Assembly: GCA_964651755.1 (NCBI GenBank) | Contig: CAZYZD010000034.1 | Coordinates: forward strand, 1 to 19,838 | Origin: QNZT01 sp964651755 | GTDB lineage: Bacteria > Campylobacterota > Campylobacteria > Campylobacterales > QNZT01 | DNA: 19,838 nt | Direction of reading: 5' to 3' | Shown here: in pieces, positions 1 through 7,989 of the stretch | How positions within the stretch are numbered: the stretch's first letter is position 1 | Layout: every line of letters starts with the position of its first letter | Program-made: the position numbers and the translations under genes | The notes under the pieces: generated by a model | What the model was told of the DNA's origin: nothing | The model's input: the letters and a program-made list of their open reading frames with translations, nothing else | Databases searched by the model: none

Positions 1-1
1 A

Positions 2-229
2 TTAAAAAAAATTAAAGATATTGATCCTGATTGTCAAAATATTGATGTCACCGATATAAAAGCCTTTGTTACTAACAAAATAAACTTCGATCCGCCACCC
101 CCTCCCGAAACCAAATTTACCTATAAAGAGCGTGCAACCGGCAGATTTTACAACTTCGCCACCAACCCTAAACTAAAACAACTCTTTCAGGAGATCAAAG
201 AAGAGATTCGTAAAAATGCAGCTACTTGA
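2..229 (+). CDS. Unrecognised protein, C-terminal fragment
   Basis: This reading frame is open from the window edge to a TGA at 227-229 and gives 75 residues, so the 5' end lies outside the window. The fragment is hydrophilic. It has a run of five prolines near the middle (FDPPPPPETKF) and ends in a lysine- and glutamate-rich helix (LFQEIKEEIRKNA). Its last 14 bases overlap the uvrC start, which suggests translational coupling and one operon with uvrC. I see no catalytic motif or membrane segment and do not recognise the family. The coding call rests on the uninterrupted frame, sensible amino-acid composition and the typical short overlap with the next gene. Confidence 0.7.
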   Translation, partial: LKKIKDIDPDCQNIDVTDIKAFVTNKINFDPPPPPETKFTYKERATGRFYNFATNPKLKQLFQEIKEEIRKNAAT

Positions 230-2012
230 AAAGATCCACTCTCTGCCCGACCAACCCGGCGTTTATCAATATTTCAACAAAGAAGGGCGTCTTCTTTATA
301 TAGGAAAAGCAAAAAGTCTCAGAAAACGTGTAAAGAGTTATTTTCGTTTTACCCCCAAACTCGCACCTGCGCCAAACAGCAGCGGGCGTATCTACAAAAT
401 GCTCACAGAGACTGTCCGGCTGGAGTATATCGTCGTCAAAAGCGAACATGATGCACTGATACTTGAAAACTCTCTGATTAAGCAACTAAAACCAAAATAC
501 AACATCCTCCTGCGTGATGATAAGACCTATCCCTATATCTACGTTAATCTTGACGAAGATTTTCCCCGTTTTGAAATCACCCGTAAAGTAGTAAAAGGGA
601 AAAATATCAAATACTTCGGTCCCTACTCCCAAAGTGCCAGAGAGATTCTGGATGCAATCTACGACACCTGTAAACTGGTACAGAAAAAGGGATGCATCAA
701 AGGCAATAAAGCATGTCTCTTTTACCAGATTGGAAAATGTCTTGCTCCATGCGAAGGGAAAGTAAGCAAAGAAGCGTATGCCAAGATTGTTCATGAAGCG
801 ATGGGATACCTGAAAAACCGCACTGCTCTCATCAAAAAGGTAGAAGAGAAGATGCTCTTTTACAGTGAAAACCTTCTTTTTGAAGAAGCTGCACGTATGC
901 GTGACCGGCTTGAAAAACTCAAAGCTGCACAAACCCTTTCGCATATTGACCTTGCAAAACTCGAAGATTATGATATTTTCGCAATCGATATTGCCAAAGA
1001 GCGTGCCTGCGGGGTGATGATTTTTATCCGAAACGGCAAAGTGACCTCCTCCACTCATACGATTTTTAAATCATCTACAGGCTTTGACAAAGCGGAACTT
1101 TACAAACGTCTGTTACTAGGTTACTACCAAAAAGAGCTTCCTTATAAAATCAAAGAAGTACTCATCTATGACTCTTTTGAAGAGCAGACATTGATTGAAA
1201 CATTTCTGCGTCAGAAATTCAAGATCAAAACCGAGATCAAAATACCACAAAAAGGAGAAAAACGAAGATTAACAGAACTAGCATACAACAATGCCAGGGA
1301 ACTTTTACGACTCGAAGTCCAAAAGCATCCTCTTACACTTCATGAAGAGTTGAAAACGCTATTACATCTGCAAAACATGCCCTATTCTATAGAGGTTTTT
1401 GATAACTCCCATATGATGGGAAGCGCAACAGTGGGTGCAATGGTCAAATGGGAAGAGGGTTTTGTCAAAGAGGCATACAGACACTACAATCTCAATGCAA
1501 AAGACGAATATGCCCAGATGAAGGAACTTATCAGCAGACGGGTAGAAAGTTTTGACAAAAATCCTCCACCAGACCTCTTTGTACTTGACGGAGGAGAGAC
1601 TTTGCGCAAGTTGGCAGAAAAAATCATTCAGAAAAATGGCGTATATGTCGATATTGTTGCAATTGCAAAAGAAAAACGTGATGCCAAAGCGATGCGTGCG
1701 AAAGGAAAAGCATATGATATCCTCTATACCAAAGAGGGTTCATTGAAGCTTTCACCCAACGACAAACGGTTACAGTTTATCCAGCGTCTGAGGGATGAAG
1801 CCCACCGCTTTGCCATCACTTTTCATCAGAAACAGAAACGTAAATCGGATCAGGCAGTGAGTCTCCTGCGTAAAAAAGGGGTCGGTGAAGCTACGTTGAA
1901 AAAACTTTTGCAATATTTTGAAACATTTGAAAATATTCAAAACGCAACAGTTGAAGAACTTTCAAAAGTTGTTGGTATGAATATTGCTCAAAATATTAAA
2001 AATATTACATAA
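216..2012 (+). CDS. uvrC: UvrABC excinuclease subunit C
   Basis: UvrC makes both the 3' and 5' incisions around a DNA lesion after UvrA/UvrB loading, in cytoplasmic nucleotide excision repair. The 598 residues are near the family's usual length. Domains in order: a GIY-YIG nuclease at about 11-95 (GVY at 15-17, YIG at 28-30, and a Glu in the LILENSLIK helix); a cysteine cluster at C152, C160, C167, C175 and C179, of which four (CLFYQIGKCLAPC type) match the iron-sulfur ligands reported for E. coli UvrC; a UVR domain near 200-240 that contacts UvrB; an RNase H-like 5' nuclease with D396 (FDNSH), D458 (LDGGE) and H530; and C-terminal helix-hairpin-helix motifs (LLRKKGVGEATLKKL). All expected catalytic residues are present. 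The ATG at 216 has only a weak purine-rich ribosome site and overlaps the preceding gene, so coupling is likely. The stop lies 16 bp before the next gene. Confidence 0.97.
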   Translation: MQLLEKIHSLPDQPGVYQYFNKEGRLLYIGKAKSLRKRVKSYFRFTPKLAPAPNSSGRIYKMLTETVRLEYIVVKSEHDALILENSLIKQLKPKYNILLRDDKTYPYIYVNLDEDFPRFEITRKVVKGKNIKYFGPYSQSAREILDAIYDTCKLVQKKGCIKGNKACLFYQIGKCLAPCEGKVSKEAYAKIVHEAMGYLKNRTALIKKVEEKMLFYSENLLFEEAARMRDRLEKLKAAQTLSHIDLAKLEDYDIFAIDIAKERACGVMIFIRNGKVTSSTHTIFKSSTGFDKAELYKRLLLGYYQKELPYKIKEVLIYDSFEEQTLIETFLRQKFKIKTEIKIPQKGEKRRLTELAYNNARELLRLEVQKHPLTLHEELKTLLHLQNMPYSIEVFDNSHMMGSATVGAMVKWEEGFVKEAYRHYNLNAKDEYAQMKELISRRVESFDKNPPPDLFVLDGGETLRKLAEKIIQKNGVYVDIVAIAKEKRDAKAMRAKGKAYDILYTKEGSLKLSPNDKRLQFIQRLRDEAHRFAITFHQKQKRKSDQAVSLLRKKGVGEATLKKLLQYFETFENIQNATVEELSKVVGMNIAQNIKNIT

Positions 2013-2016
2013 CCTT

Positions 2017-2021
2017 AAGGA
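2017..2021 (+). promoter_or_regulatory. Shine-Dalgarno site of the PAS/Hpt-like gene
   Basis: AAGGA lies 7 nt before the ATG at 2029. This decides for that ATG over the in-frame ATG at 1984, which lies inside the end of uvrC and has no such site. Confidence 0.8.
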
Positions 2022-2028
2022 TAGCACA

Positions 2029-4077
2029 ATGATTTTATATGATCAGGACTTCAAATTTATCGGAATGAGTGCCGAAACACTCACTTTTTTAGGATATGAA
2101 AATATCGACGAATTTACATCGATGCATACTGATTTTGCTGACCTTTTTATCAAAAAAGAGGGGTTTATCCATAAATTTGAAAACTTCTCCTGGATTCACT
2201 ATGTCCTTTACAGCGGTGCTGCCAACAAAAAAGCCTATGTCTCAAGAAAAAACGGATCGGAAATATGTGTTGATATTACCATTAAAGAGGTCTTTTTGAA
2301 CCATACATACGACGGATTGCGAATGATCTACAGTGTCAAACTGATCAATGAAAACTTTACTCATATTTCACAAAGCGATGTGCATGACCAGCGTTCTGCA
2401 AAAAAGAGTGAATTCAGCCTCAACAGTTTAACCAAAGATCTCGATATGCCTGCTCCAAAAGAGAATGAGATAGAAGAAAAAACAGAACCGGCAATACAAC
2501 AAGAACCTGCGCCTCTTGACTTTAAACTTGACATTCCCGAAGATTCATTTTTAGAGACTGCCGAGAAGGAAGACGTTTCGGAAACAAAACCTGACTTCCC
2601 TGATTTACTTTCAATTGCGGAAAATGAACCTGAAGAACCATCTTTCAAATTAAATTTTCCCGAGCCGGAGATGCGTGAAGAAGAAGCTCCCGTGCATATT
2701 GACTTTGATTTGTCTAAAACTGAAGAAAATAGTCCGGAAACAGAAACAGATACACATGAAGAACCAAAATTTACACTGGACTTTCCGGTAGAAGAAGAAC
2801 CAAAAAATGAAATGCATATCGATTTCGCTTCCGAACAACAAGAAGAAGTATCCAAAGAAATTGAAGAAGAGAACCAGCCACTCTTTAAAACTGATTTTAC
2901 ACTCGAAACAGTATCGACTGAAAAAGTGGAGGATGAAACCACTGTAGAAAAAGATATTTTCTCCTTCAAACTGCTTAAAGATGAGGAAAAAGTTTCCGAA
3001 GAGACACAGACACAAACATCAACAGAAACACCTGTTGCAGAAACTATCTTCCCAAAAGTGGAAGAAGAAAAAGATGAGCATATTTTTGTCCAGAAAGAAG
3101 AAGAACCACTCTCGCAACCACAAGAGGATACCCCAAAGCAGGAAGATGCTCCGCAAATATTCTCTTTCAATCTATTTAGCGAGGATCAGACAAAAGAAAA
3201 AGAGGATGCCAGTGCACCAACGCAAACTATTGCAGATTCAGAGACAAAATCTTCACTAATCAGTCAAATCAAATCTGACATAGAAGAGATTGATCAGGAA
3301 ATACCTGTTGCATCCAATGAAAAAGAGGATGCCAGTCAAAAACTACAGGCACTTTTACGTCAAAATATGGAAACTCCTGAAGATAAAGCTGAAGTGGAAG
3401 AAAAAAAGCAGCCTCAGGAGACAGAATCAGGACTTTTCAGTTTCAAACTCTATAACAATAACACAGAAGAAGAGAAAACAGCAACACTTTCTGAAGCGGA
3501 AGAGACACCACCGCAAACAGAACCAGAGGTAAAAGAGATCTCTGTAGAGCAGGAAAAACTGCACATTTACGAAGAGAACTCTTTTGAGGAAACACTCAAA
3601 AATATCTTTTCAATAGCACCGGAAAAAGACGATGAAAAAGAGACAAACTTAGTAGAACCTGACAAGGACAATAAAGAAGAAGAAGCTAAGCAGAATATAA
3701 CAGAAGAATATATAGAATCCCGAAATCAAAACGACGTGACTTCCGAAGAGAAACTGGAGATGCCTCAACTGGGAAATCTCGGGCTCAGCAAAGAGGAAGA
3801 ACTCGACTTTATTGAAGAATTTCTTGATGATACAATAGCAACTGTTGGATTGATGCAGGAATATCTCCAATTGGAAGATTATAACAATATCAAGTATAAC
3901 TTGATCAAAATCTCCAGTTCAGCAGAGATTTTGCGTTTTAATCAAATGCTTACTTATACAAAAGAACTTGCGGAAGTATGCGATGCACATCAAAAGGATG
4001 CTGCTGAAATGAAGCTTCAGGCATTATTGCATTTGACAAGACGATATAAAGAGCATTTTTCAACAATGCCGGTATAA
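2029..4077 (+). CDS. PAS-domain protein with long acidic linker and histidine-less Hpt-like C-terminus
   Basis: This is a cytoplasmic protein of 682 residues with no signal peptide or membrane segment. Residues 1 to about 110 resemble a PAS sensory fold: an opening similar to ILYDQDFKFIGMS, a LGYENIDE helix, and a later strand pair around RKNGSEICVDITIKEV. Residues of roughly 115-585 are a Glu/Lys/Thr/Pro-rich, probably disordered linker. It carries repeated short motifs: FKLDIPE-type at about 165, 206 and 248, and (I/L)FSF(K/N)L at about 310, 377 and 469. The last 95 residues have the helical pattern of a histidine phosphotransfer domain (FIEEFLDDTIATVG, then a helix around residues 618-640). 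The phospho-accepting His is absent: the position is I626 or N624, depending on alignment. The gene sits between uvrC and a hybrid kinase and is 20 bp upstream of the latter, so it is probably the kinase's partner or scaffold. The PAS and Hpt assignments are inferred from pattern; the exact function is unknown. Confidence 0.85.
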   Translation: MILYDQDFKFIGMSAETLTFLGYENIDEFTSMHTDFADLFIKKEGFIHKFENFSWIHYVLYSGAANKKAYVSRKNGSEICVDITIKEVFLNHTYDGLRMIYSVKLINENFTHISQSDVHDQRSAKKSEFSLNSLTKDLDMPAPKENEIEEKTEPAIQQEPAPLDFKLDIPEDSFLETAEKEDVSETKPDFPDLLSIAENEPEEPSFKLNFPEPEMREEEAPVHIDFDLSKTEENSPETETDTHEEPKFTLDFPVEEEPKNEMHIDFASEQQEEVSKEIEEENQPLFKTDFTLETVSTEKVEDETTVEKDIFSFKLLKDEEKVSEETQTQTSTETPVAETIFPKVEEEKDEHIFVQKEEEPLSQPQEDTPKQEDAPQIFSFNLFSEDQTKEKEDASAPTQTIADSETKSSLISQIKSDIEEIDQEIPVASNEKEDASQKLQALLRQNMETPEDKAEVEEKKQPQETESGLFSFKLYNNNTEEEKTATLSEAEETPPQTEPEVKEISVEQEKLHIYEENSFEETLKNIFSIAPEKDDEKETNLVEPDKDNKEEEAKQNITEEYIESRNQNDVTSEEKLEMPQLGNLGLSKEEELDFIEEFLDDTIATVGLMQEYLQLEDYNNIKYNLIKISSSAEILRFNQMLTYTKELAEVCDAHQKDAAEMKLQALLHLTRRYKEHFSTMPV

Positions 4078-4097
4078 GAGTGGAGTATTAAAAAATT

Positions 4098-7000
4098 ATG
4101 AACATTAAGCGTAATCTGAATTTTATAACAATTGTGCCGATAGTATTATTGGCTTTAGTAAGTGCATACTTTGCATTTGATGCGTATCGGAACTATACTG
4201 GTTACCAAAAGCTCAAAACGCACAGTATGCAGGTAAAGGCGCTTAAATTACTGTTCATGAACCTTTCAGCAGAGCGTGGACTTGAGAGTATCCATATCTC
4301 AGGAACAGCTGAAAAAAAAGTTAAAAAATTGCTGGATGAGCAGCGATTAAATACCAACAGTGCCATTAACGGAGTCATCAACTTCAATGCACCGGGACGT
4401 AATGATAAAATTGCATTTAAACTGATTACCGAAATAAAAAAAATCAACCTTATACGATCCAAAGCCGATAATGGCGAAATCGGTTTTGAACCAATGTACA
4501 GCTATTTTAATCAGCTTCTTTCACTGATTCTTCAGAAAATCGATACAATTCCCGTCTCTATGGGAGATTACCATCTTGCTAATCTCTCTTCAAACTATAC
4601 TGGTGCCATCAAAGTGATGAAATCTATTGCCGATGAGCGTGACATCGTAACCAATCTTCTGGCAAACCATACAGAGGCTGATAAAACTTTTCTGAAAAAC
4701 CTCTTTACAAACAGTAGTGTTACGCCTGCTTTTGCCTCACTTGATCCGGAGAGCAAAAAAAGAATTTCCAAAATTTTAAACAATTCTGCCTATTTAACTG
4801 CACTGAAAAAAAGTGAAATCATCAAAGAGACACTTCTCAAAGGTGAGAATGTTCCTCTCTCTCCGCTGGAGTGGTTTTCGATTGAAAATGGTAAAATTCT
4901 TACTATCAATCAGGCAAGCAATGTTATTTTCAAAGAGTTGGTTTCACAGATAGATCAACTGAAAAACTTTGCAATAGCAGCACTGGTACTTCTTGCAGGA
5001 CTCTTCTTCCTGTCGCTTTATATGCTCTTTGTCTATAAACAACTTATTCCGTTTCTGGTACAGACAAAAGGGCTGGAAACACTGCTTGACAAGACCCTTG
5101 AACATGCTGTTATTGAAGACACTATCGATCTCAGTACCACAGAAGGTATCGGTAAAACATATCAGATACTGGAACAAAGTATCGATAAAATCGCTGTTGA
5201 AAAACGCAAAGCGGAAAGAGCCAACGCTGCTAAAAGTATTTTCCTTGCCAATATGTCTCATGAAATCCGTACGCCTATTAACGGTATTATCGGATTTACT
5301 GATCTGCTTAAAAACAGTAAACTGGGAGAAGAAGAGCGTGAATATGTAGATATTATCGATAAAAGTACCAACAATCTTCTGGAGATCATCAACAATATCC
5401 TCGATCTCTCCAAAATTGAGAGCCAGAAAATAGAGATTGAAGAGATTCTTTTCTCACCGGTTGAAGAGTTTGAAAATACAGTAGATGTCTATATGCCAAA
5501 AGCAGAAAGTAAAGAGATCAATCTCTCTATGTATATGGATCCGGGATTTGACAACTACCTTCTGGGCGATGTAACAAAAATCAAAGAAATATTGCTCAAT
5601 CTAATCTCAAATGCGATGAAATTTACTCCGGAAAATGGAGAAATCTCTGTATTTGTCAAAAAACTTTCTTCCCGCAGCAAAGATAAAGAACGTATCTATT
5701 TTGAAGTAAGTGACACAGGTATTGGCATGAGCAAAGAGGAGATGGCAGACATATTTGACGCATTTTCTCAGGCAGACTCAACCATTACCCGCAAATACGG
5801 CGGTACAGGACTGGGACTCACAATCTCTGCAAACTATGTCAAGCTGATGGACAGTGAGCTGAAAGTTGAAAGTGAAAAAGGTAAAGGGAGTAAGTTTTAT
5901 TTCATACTCGAATTGAAAAAAGAGAAACCTCTTCGAAATAACTATAAAGGTCGTTTCAAACACTTTAAAACGCTTCTGCTTTCAGGCAAAGAAGAATCAC
6001 CTCTGATCAAAACGCTTGAATCCTATTTGACATATACCGGAACAGAGCATAAAACATCTACATTTGACAATATCAGCAACCCTGAAATACTTCAAAATAT
6101 CAATCTGCTGATTGTTCCTTACGAGATTTTAAATGAGCAGGAACTTGAGATTCTCAAATCACTCAACCTGCCGCTGCTTTTAATTGTACCAACCTATATG
6201 CGCCTTAAAAGCGATACACTCCGAGGCGATAATATTTTTATAGTACATACACCGCTCTATCTGACAAAATTCGGCAAAGCACTTGCAGAAATTGAGCACA
6301 GAGCGGAATTTCCGGAAGCTAAGATAGAAGACTTTAAAAAGAAAGTTTTACAGCAAAAAGAGAAGTACCATATCCTGGTTGCCGAAGACAACGAAATCAA
6401 CCGTACACTCATCAACAAGATTCTTCTCTCCCAGGATCTTGATGTTACAACTGTAGAAAATGGAGAAGAAGCTGTAAAGATGCGTGAAAAAGGCAATTTT
6501 GATCTTATATTTATGGATATTGCTATGCCTGTAATGGACGGTGTTACAGCTACAAAACAGATACTCGAATATGAAGAACAGAATAACTTGCAGCATATAC
6601 CAATCGTTGCCCTGACAGCAAACGCACTCAAAGGAGATCGAGAGAAATTCCTCAACGACGGTTTCGATGAGTATTTGCCAAAACCCATTACCCAAAAAGA
6701 TATTCTTGAACTGCTGCACTCTTATCATATTCCGTTGAAAGAGGAAAAATATTCCGGTGAAGAAGCAGTTTCTCAAAAACATGAAGAGGCAGGAGCAGAG
6801 ATTGAGACACTCCCTCAAACAATGCAATCCCCGGAAGAAAAAACACAGCAGCGGGGTATCCTTGTCTATAAAAAGAGTAAAGTAGAGACCAAAATTTTTG
6901 AAAAAGTACTCTCTCAGCTATATGATCATGTTGAAACAGCATCCAATACCAACACCTTTCTGGATGCCATTGTCAAAAACAACTACAAAGTGATTATGGT

Positions 7001-7211
7001 AGACAATGAAATCTCCGATCTTGACTTCAAAGATCTCTTCAACCGTATTGAAAAACGGGACGATACCACCGTACTGCTTTTCAGAAGTTTCGACTCCATA
7101 GTCGATGATCAGACACGCCAGGATTTTGATGAAGTGTTGATCAACAGTGCGGATAAAGTCTATCTGAAGCTGATTTTGGACAATTATCTCAAAGAAGATG
7201 AGAAAAAATAG
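4098..7211 (+). CDS. Membrane hybrid sensor histidine kinase with NIT-type sensor and three receiver-like domains
   Basis: The protein has 1037 residues. A membrane segment at about 8-27 and another at about 292-314 enclose a periplasmic helical domain with the hallmarks of the NIT (nitrate/nitrite-sensing) family: AERGLES near E59-R60, DEQR at 80-83, and ADERD at 178-182. A linker follows, then HisKA with the H-box NMSHEIRTP (H388), and HATPase_c with N-box ISNA, G1 DTGIG at 539-543 and GGTGLGL at 568-574. The central receiver (about 750-875) has the acidic pair E763/D764, phospho-acceptor D807 (FMDIAMPVMDG), and the conserved Thr (LTANA) and Lys (LPKP). The regions at about 619-735 and 915-1030 look like degraded receivers. 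The first has lost its Asp (VPYE), and the third keeps a possible D969 but lacks the acidic pair. The gene is probably cotranscribed with the PAS protein before it. No DNA-binding output regulator is encoded nearby. Nitrate or nitrite as ligand is only a family-based guess. Confidence 0.93.
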   Translation: MNIKRNLNFITIVPIVLLALVSAYFAFDAYRNYTGYQKLKTHSMQVKALKLLFMNLSAERGLESIHISGTAEKKVKKLLDEQRLNTNSAINGVINFNAPGRNDKIAFKLITEIKKINLIRSKADNGEIGFEPMYSYFNQLLSLILQKIDTIPVSMGDYHLANLSSNYTGAIKVMKSIADERDIVTNLLANHTEADKTFLKNLFTNSSVTPAFASLDPESKKRISKILNNSAYLTALKKSEIIKETLLKGENVPLSPLEWFSIENGKILTINQASNVIFKELVSQIDQLKNFAIAALVLLAGLFFLSLYMLFVYKQLIPFLVQTKGLETLLDKTLEHAVIEDTIDLSTTEGIGKTYQILEQSIDKIAVEKRKAERANAAKSIFLANMSHEIRTPINGIIGFTDLLKNSKLGEEEREYVDIIDKSTNNLLEIINNILDLSKIESQKIEIEEILFSPVEEFENTVDVYMPKAESKEINLSMYMDPGFDNYLLGDVTKIKEILLNLISNAMKFTPENGEISVFVKKLSSRSKDKERIYFEVSDTGIGMSKEEMADIFDAFSQADSTITRKYGGTGLGLTISANYVKLMDSELKVESEKGKGSKFYFILELKKEKPLRNNYKGRFKHFKTLLLSGKEESPLIKTLESYLTYTGTEHKTSTFDNISNPEILQNINLLIVPYEILNEQELEILKSLNLPLLLIVPTYMRLKSDTLRGDNIFIVHTPLYLTKFGKALAEIEHRAEFPEAKIEDFKKKVLQQKEKYHILVAEDNEINRTLINKILLSQDLDVTTVENGEEAVKMREKGNFDLIFMDIAMPVMDGVTATKQILEYEEQNNLQHIPIVALTANALKGDREKFLNDGFDEYLPKPITQKDILELLHSYHIPLKEEKYSGEEAVSQKHEEAGAEIETLPQTMQSPEEKTQQRGILVYKKSKVETKIFEKVLSQLYDHVETASNTNTFLDAIVKNNYKVIMVDNEISDLDFKDLFNRIEKRDDTTVLLFRSFDSIVDDQTRQDFDEVLINSADKVYLKLILDNYLKEDEKK

Positions 7212-7220
7212 GAATTTTAT

Positions 7221-7254
7221 TATAGTTATCATAGCGTTTCTATGATAAACTATA
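7221..7254. repeat. Imperfect 14-bp inverted repeat between kinase and SDR gene
   Basis: TATAGTTATCATAG (7221-7234) and CTATGATAAACTATA (7240-7254) are complementary except for one bulged A, around a 5-nt centre. No T-run follows, so it is not a classical terminator. It overlaps -10-like boxes (TATGAT at 7241, TATAAG at 7251) and could be an operator, an mRNA-stability hairpin or a weak terminator. Confidence 0.55.
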
Positions 7255-7279
7255 AGTAAAAAGAATAATTGGACAAAAT

Positions 7280-7984
7280 TTGAAAAATGCAATCGTCACC
7301 GGTGCTTCCAGCGGCATAGGTCTTGCCTGTGCCTATAAACTACTCCATATGGGATATAAAGTTATCGGTATCTCCAGAGACTTCAGTAAATGTGACTGCG
7401 ATCATCATAACTTTGTCCACGTTTCATGTGACCTGACAAAAAAGGAACAATTGGTCGCACTACAGCATAAAATCGACAAAAAAAATACACATATTCTGAT
7501 CAATGCCGCAGGAGTGGGACATTTTGCACCTCATGAAGAGTTGCGTATTGAGCAAATCGAAGAGATTATCGCACTAAACCTGACTGCTCCTCTGCTTTTG
7601 ACAAAACTCTTTTTGCGACCGCTCAAAGAGAACAGCGGTTATATTTTCAATATCAGCTCCATCAGCGCACAGCAGCCGGCGATTTTCGGAGCGGCTTACG
7701 GCGCTAGTAAAGCGGGATTACAACACTTTGGACTTTCTCTTTTCAAAGAGGCACGCAAAAGCGGACTGAAAGTGATCAATATTGCACCCGATATTACCAA
7801 TACTGCATTTTTTAACGATCTGAATTTCAAACCAACTACCGACCCGCAAAGTTTTATCGAACCGGAAGATATTGCAGATATTATTGCCCATACGCTGACA
7901 CTCAGACCCAGTACGGTTGTCACAAATATCACCCTTGAGCCTCAAAAATTCAAACTCGAAAAAACACCGAAACAAAAAAAATAA
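7280..7984 (+). CDS. Short-chain dehydrogenase/reductase (SDR family)
   Basis: The protein has 234 residues, typical for a classical SDR. It should be a cytoplasmic NAD(P)-dependent oxidoreductase of unknown substrate. The dinucleotide-binding motif TGASSGIG lies at 7-14 and the structural NAAG motif is in LINAAGVG. The catalytic Ser is in NISSISA, and the YxxxK pair is Y140 and K144 (AAYGASK). The TTG at 7280 is the start because the first Rossmann strand (NAIVTG) begins two residues later and no in-frame ATG precedes it. A TTGGA at 7269-7273 lies 6 nt upstream as a plausible ribosome site. The gene has its own 68-bp upstream gap with an inverted repeat and -10-like boxes. It ends 5 bp from the stop of the convergent DUF389 gene, leaving no room for a separate terminator. 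The lysine-rich tail (KTPKQKK) is unremarkable. Confidence 0.92.
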   Translation: MKNAIVTGASSGIGLACAYKLLHMGYKVIGISRDFSKCDCDHHNFVHVSCDLTKKEQLVALQHKIDKKNTHILINAAGVGHFAPHEELRIEQIEEIIALNLTAPLLLTKLFLRPLKENSGYIFNISSISAQQPAIFGAAYGASKAGLQHFGLSLFKEARKSGLKVINIAPDITNTAFFNDLNFKPTTDPQSFIEPEDIADIIAHTLTLRPSTVVTNITLEPQKFKLEKTPKQKK

Positions 7985-7989
7985 AATCA

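Noticed and set aside
2361..3170. Long serine-rich open frame on the minus strand opposite the PAS protein linker
   Set aside because: It is the reverse reading of a repetitive GAA/GAG-rich coding stretch, which yields Ser/Phe codons and few stops. It has no ribosome site or domain.
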